Of a stretch of 7,786 bases of DNA, positions 5,911-7,786 are shown piece after piece. Each line of letters opens with the position of its first letter. The stretch's first letter is position 1. Location of the stretch: the NCBI GenBank assembly GCA_902783235.1, contig CACZQG010000210.1, positions 1 through 7,786 of the forward strand. The letters run 5' to 3'. Both the position numbers and the translations under genes were made by a program. The DNA comes from an uncultured Ruminococcus sp. Its GTDB lineage: Bacteria; Bacillota; Clostridia; Oscillospirales; Ruminococcaceae. The notes under the pieces were generated by a model, which had not been told where the DNA came from, searched no databases, and worked only from the letters and a program-made list of their open reading frames with translations.

Positions 5911-5920
5911 TAATATTGAA

Positions 5921-6217
5921 ATGAAAATCACAAAATTGCCCGAAGGGGATAAGCTTACAGTTAAAATTGAAGGCAGACTTGACACAACAACTGCTCCCGA
6001 GCTGGAAAATGACCTTAAAGCTTCATATGAAGGGGTAAGTGAAATGCTGCTGGATGTTTCCCAGATGGAATATATATCATCTGCCGGACTTCGTGTTTTC
6101 CTCTCGGCTCACAAGACTATGAGTAAGCAGGGAATATTGAAGGTAAAGGGTGCAAATCCTGATATTATTGAGATATTTGAGGTTACGGGATTTTCAGATA
6201 TTCTCAATCTGGAATAA
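5921..6217 (+). CDS. STAS-domain anti-sigma factor antagonist (SpoIIAA/RsbV type)
   Basis: This encodes 98 residues, the usual length of a single-domain STAS protein. In this family the protein binds and sequesters an anti-sigma factor kinase, releasing a sigma factor, and is switched off by phosphorylation of a serine. Visible here are the N-terminal strand with GRLDTTTAPELE (18-29), then LLDVSQMEYISSAGLR (43-58) with Ser53-Ser54 before Ala-Gly-Leu, Ser54 aligning best with the phosphorylated serine, and a C-terminal F-x-V-TGF-x-DIL segment (86-94). It is cytoplasmic. No kinase, phosphatase or sigma-factor gene lies in the window, so its partner is unknown. It has its own near-consensus promoter, a long leader and its own terminator, and so is probably transcribed alone. 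Starting at 5897 would add 8 residues that lack family support. Confidence 0.92.
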   Translation: MKITKLPEGDKLTVKIEGRLDTTTAPELENDLKASYEGVSEMLLDVSQMEYISSAGLRVFLSAHKTMSKQGILKVKGANPDIIEIFEVTGFSDILNLE

Positions 6218-6247
6218 TGTGATCCTCAGGGGTGAAATTTACATAGT

Positions 6248-6277
6248 TTGACCTGATAACCATAATACCTGTATGAC
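6248..6277 (+). promoter_or_regulatory. Possible weak promoter between the STAS and dipeptidase genes
   Basis: TTGACC (6248-6253) and TATGAC (6272-6277) are 18 nt apart, with TG shortly before the -10-like box. It lies upstream of the terminator at 6329-6362, so transcripts from it would have to pass that hairpin to reach the dipeptidase gene. The -10 match is poor. I found no better promoter between the terminator and 6420. Confidence 0.25.
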
Positions 6278-6328
6278 GGGCAGCCGGCATATATTGAACA
6301 AGCTTTGATAAAAATAAAAAATGCTTAC

Positions 6329-6362
6329 GGCACAGCAGTTGATCCTGCTGTGCCTGTTGTTT
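6329..6362 (+). terminator. Intrinsic terminator of the STAS gene
   Basis: A perfect 10-bp stem (GGCACAGCAG 6329-6338 with CTGCTGTGCC 6345-6354) and 6-nt loop is followed by the T-rich TGTTGTTT. It lies 112 nt after the STAS stop and 58 nt before the dipeptidase gene. The T-tract is interrupted, so some read-through into the next genes is possible. Confidence 0.75.
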
Positions 6363-6419
6363 ACAGCATACAGAAGATAAGCTGAATTCAGAAATTATCA
6401 TATTGCAAGGAGAATTTTT

Positions 6420-7070
6420 ATGAAAGAAAGAAGTATTACTGAGGATACATCGGGCTTTGTTATCCTGTCGGAATATATGCCGGATATAATCCAGGAAATA
6501 AGATATCATTCCACATATAATTTTATTGGTGAGAGGATAGACGGCTATGAGGATCCGTGTGCATTGCTTACCATCAATGCTGCAAGAGCCTTGAAGTCGG
6601 CAGCCAAGGAATTATATGTGAAGGGATATATGATAAAGGTGTTTGACGCATACCGTCCCTCATCGGCAGTAAAGCACTTTATGCTGTGGGGAATTGAAGA
6701 TACGGATTTCCGCATGAAGCCTTATTTCTACCCTGAGCTGGAAAAACAGGAGCTTTTCGCAAAAGGATATATCGCCAAGAAATCAAGCCATAGCAGGGGA
6801 AGTGCTGTGGATATTACTATTATTGATATGAAAACGGGTAAGGAAGTGGATATGGGCAGCCCCTTTGACCTGTTCAGTACCCTTTCCCACCCGGATTGCA
6901 GGGATGTGACAGAGGAGCAGTTTGATAACAGGATGTTTCTTCAAAGTACTATGATCCGGAACGGATTTCTTCCTCTTGATTGCGAATGGTGGCATTTTGT
7001 TCTTGAAGATGAACCATACCCCAATACATATTTCACATTCCCGGTATCATTTTCTGTTCTGCGAAGGTAA
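6420..7070 (+). CDS. vanX: D-alanyl-D-alanine dipeptidase, VanX/DdpX type (peptidase M15D)
   Basis: This encodes 216 residues; VanX itself is about 200. AAGGAGA (6407-6413) lies 6 nt before the ATG. The family is a zinc enzyme that splits D-Ala-D-Ala. All key positions are visible: Arg79 in DAYRP (substrate and transition-state binding), the zinc ligands His124 and Asp131 in SHSRGSAVD, the catalytic base Glu189 and third zinc ligand His192 in EWWH. The spacings (7 between His and Asp, 3 between Glu and His) match VanX. There is no signal peptide, so it should act in the cytoplasm. No vanH, vanA or two-component genes are nearby, which argues for housekeeping dipeptide turnover or nutrient use rather than glycopeptide resistance; activity on related dipeptides cannot be excluded. 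It is followed after 11 bp by a GNAT gene, likely in the same transcript. Confidence 0.92.
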   Translation: MKERSITEDTSGFVILSEYMPDIIQEIRYHSTYNFIGERIDGYEDPCALLTINAARALKSAAKELYVKGYMIKVFDAYRPSSAVKHFMLWGIEDTDFRMKPYFYPELEKQELFAKGYIAKKSSHSRGSAVDITIIDMKTGKEVDMGSPFDLFSTLSHPDCRDVTEEQFDNRMFLQSTMIRNGFLPLDCEWWHFVLEDEPYPNTYFTFPVSFSVLRR

Positions 7071-7081
7071 AAGGTGTAAAA

Positions 7082-7621
7082 ATGAAGCTGTTTGATGAGA
7101 TACCGATGATAAAAGATCATCGTATAGTACTAAAGCCCCTGACTGTCAGAGATATCCCATATCTTATGGACATGATATCTGATGGGGAGGTGTACACATA
7201 TCTGCCGACTTTTTTAATTGAACAGCAGTATGATGATATGCACAGACTGATACACGATCTGTATAATGACTGCATTGAAAAAAAGGATTCTCTGATACTT
7301 GGGGTATATACAATTGAAGGAAATGCTTTCTGCGGACTGGCTGAGTTTTACGGATTCAACGATAAGATCCATAAGACCTGCATCGGCTACAGGTTTATGA
7401 GAAAATACTGGGGCAGGGGATTAGCCTCCGAAACTGTGGCACTTATGGTGGATTACCTTTTTAACGGGACGGATATGGAGATAATCACCGCCAGTACAAT
7501 GATAGAAAATGCGGCATCTGCAAGAGTTCTTGAAAAAAATGGTTTTATAAGGACTGCTAAGGCTGTGCCGGAGGACTGGGGATATCAGATGCCCACCATT
7601 GCAGATAAGTGGCTCAGGTGA
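7082..7621 (+). CDS. GNAT-family N-acetyltransferase, RimJ/RimL type
   Basis: This encodes 179 residues, a normal length for the RimJ/RimL (Acetyltransf_3) group. These enzymes move an acetyl group from acetyl-CoA to an amine, such as a protein N-terminus, amino acid or antibiotic. The N-terminal strand RIVLKPLTVRDIPYL (14-28) is typical. Motif A, the acetyl-CoA pyrophosphate-binding loop, is GYRFMRKYWGRGLASE (102-117), and motif B is N-x-x-S-x-x-VLEKNGF (143-155). AAGGTG (7071-7076) lies 5 nt before the ATG, directly after the dipeptidase stop. The 11-bp spacing suggests co-transcription with the dipeptidase gene. The substrate cannot be told from sequence; an amine-bearing cell-wall metabolite would fit the neighbour, but that is a guess. 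No clear terminator follows the stop. Confidence 0.92.
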   Translation: MKLFDEIPMIKDHRIVLKPLTVRDIPYLMDMISDGEVYTYLPTFLIEQQYDDMHRLIHDLYNDCIEKKDSLILGVYTIEGNAFCGLAEFYGFNDKIHKTCIGYRFMRKYWGRGLASETVALMVDYLFNGTDMEIITASTMIENAASARVLEKNGFIRTAKAVPEDWGYQMPTIADKWLR

Positions 7622-7664
7622 AGACTTTTTTCATAACATTTGCAAATGCTTCATCAGGGGCATC

Positions 7665-7708
7665 TTTAAGGCAACACCGCACAAAGACCGCTTGGAAGCT
7701 TTGCACGG
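7665..7708. repeat. Imperfect inverted repeat, possible mobile or dispersed element end
   Basis: CCGCACAAAG (7677-7686) pairs with CTTTGCACGG (7699-7708) at 8 of 10 positions around a 12-nt loop. It is preceded by TTTAAGGCAACA, a 12-mer also found in the STAS leader at 5848-5859. No T-tract follows, so it is not a clear terminator. It looks like a dispersed intergenic element; whether it is one cannot be settled from two partial copies. Confidence 0.35.
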
Positions 7709-7763
7709 AAATCAATTTTAGTAAGCAATTTGTAATAAACTATGAATTACTTAAATACAAAAG

Positions 7764-7786
7764 TTTAGGTCAAGCCTTTTCAAAGG
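7764..7786. repeat. Hairpin cut by the right edge of the window
   Basis: The last bases, AAGCCTTTTCAAAGG (7772-7786), form a CCTT/AAGG stem with a TTCA loop. The left arm (AAG) predicts that the next bases outside the window are CTT. From memory, similar hairpins recur between genes in Ruminococcus-group genomes, so this may be a dispersed repeat; I cannot confirm that here. Confidence 0.3.

Noticed and set aside
5791..5920. Cyclic-di-GMP or other known riboswitch in the STAS leader
   Set aside because: I could not find the conserved core bases of the classes I know; only generic stems are seen, so it is kept as an unassigned structured leader.
6204..6509. Minus-strand open frame of 101 codons across the STAS-dipeptidase gap
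   Set aside because: It overlaps the STAS end, the terminator and the dipeptidase start, has no supporting ribosome binding site and resembles no family I know.
6420..7621. Glycopeptide resistance cluster
   Set aside because: Only the dipeptidase is present; there is no D-Lac dehydrogenase, D-Ala-D-Lac ligase or two-component system in the window. A lone VanX-type enzyme does not give resistance.

Overview
The window most resembles a fibre-degrading gut or rumen Firmicute of the Ruminococcus group (R. flavefaciens / R. albus type). The main evidence is a secreted protein with a Thr/Ser-rich linker and a complete C-terminal type I dockerin, the plug module of ruminococcal cellulosome-like assemblies. 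Gram-positive-type GGAGG ribosome binding sites, consensus sigma-A promoters and a Firmicute-type STAS protein agree with this. The genus is an inference; no rRNA or other marker is present.

Left edge (1-425): no gene. Stacked hairpins include two plus-strand intrinsic terminators, presumably ending a gene to the left. A minus-strand terminator at about 185-220 probably ends the large minus-strand gene. Between that terminator and the gene lies a two-copy 67-nt direct repeat with a 72-bp period.

Minus-strand block (426-5534): two large genes in the same direction, 186 bp apart. The upstream one (2949-5534) encodes an exported, apparently non-catalytic dockerin protein: signal peptide, three Ig/ASH-like domains, four InlB B-repeat-like domains, Thr-rich linker, dockerin. 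The downstream one (426-2762) encodes a 778-residue cytoplasmic-looking protein of unknown function. It has an unusually pure charged E/K/R helix, a tandem duplicated helical module, an Asn-rich linker, a C-terminal helical domain and a Lys-rich tail. It is the least explained object in the window.

Divergent control region (5535-5920): a clear minus-strand promoter (TTGCAT-17-TATACT) serves the dockerin gene and a near-consensus plus-strand promoter (TTGACT-17-TATAAT) serves a small STAS gene. A large inverted repeat sits between them, just upstream of the plus-strand -35 box, and both transcripts have leaders of over 100 nt with predicted hairpins.

Plus-strand block (5921-7621): a 98-aa anti-sigma factor antagonist (STAS) gene with its own terminator, followed by a two-gene unit encoding a VanX/DdpX-type D-Ala-D-Ala dipeptidase and a RimJ/RimL-type GNAT acetyltransferase, 11 bp apart. 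No vanH, vanA or vanRS homologue is seen, so cell-wall dipeptide turnover is a better reading than glycopeptide resistance. The right edge (7622-7786) is non-coding, with two repeat-like hairpins, the last cut by the window end.
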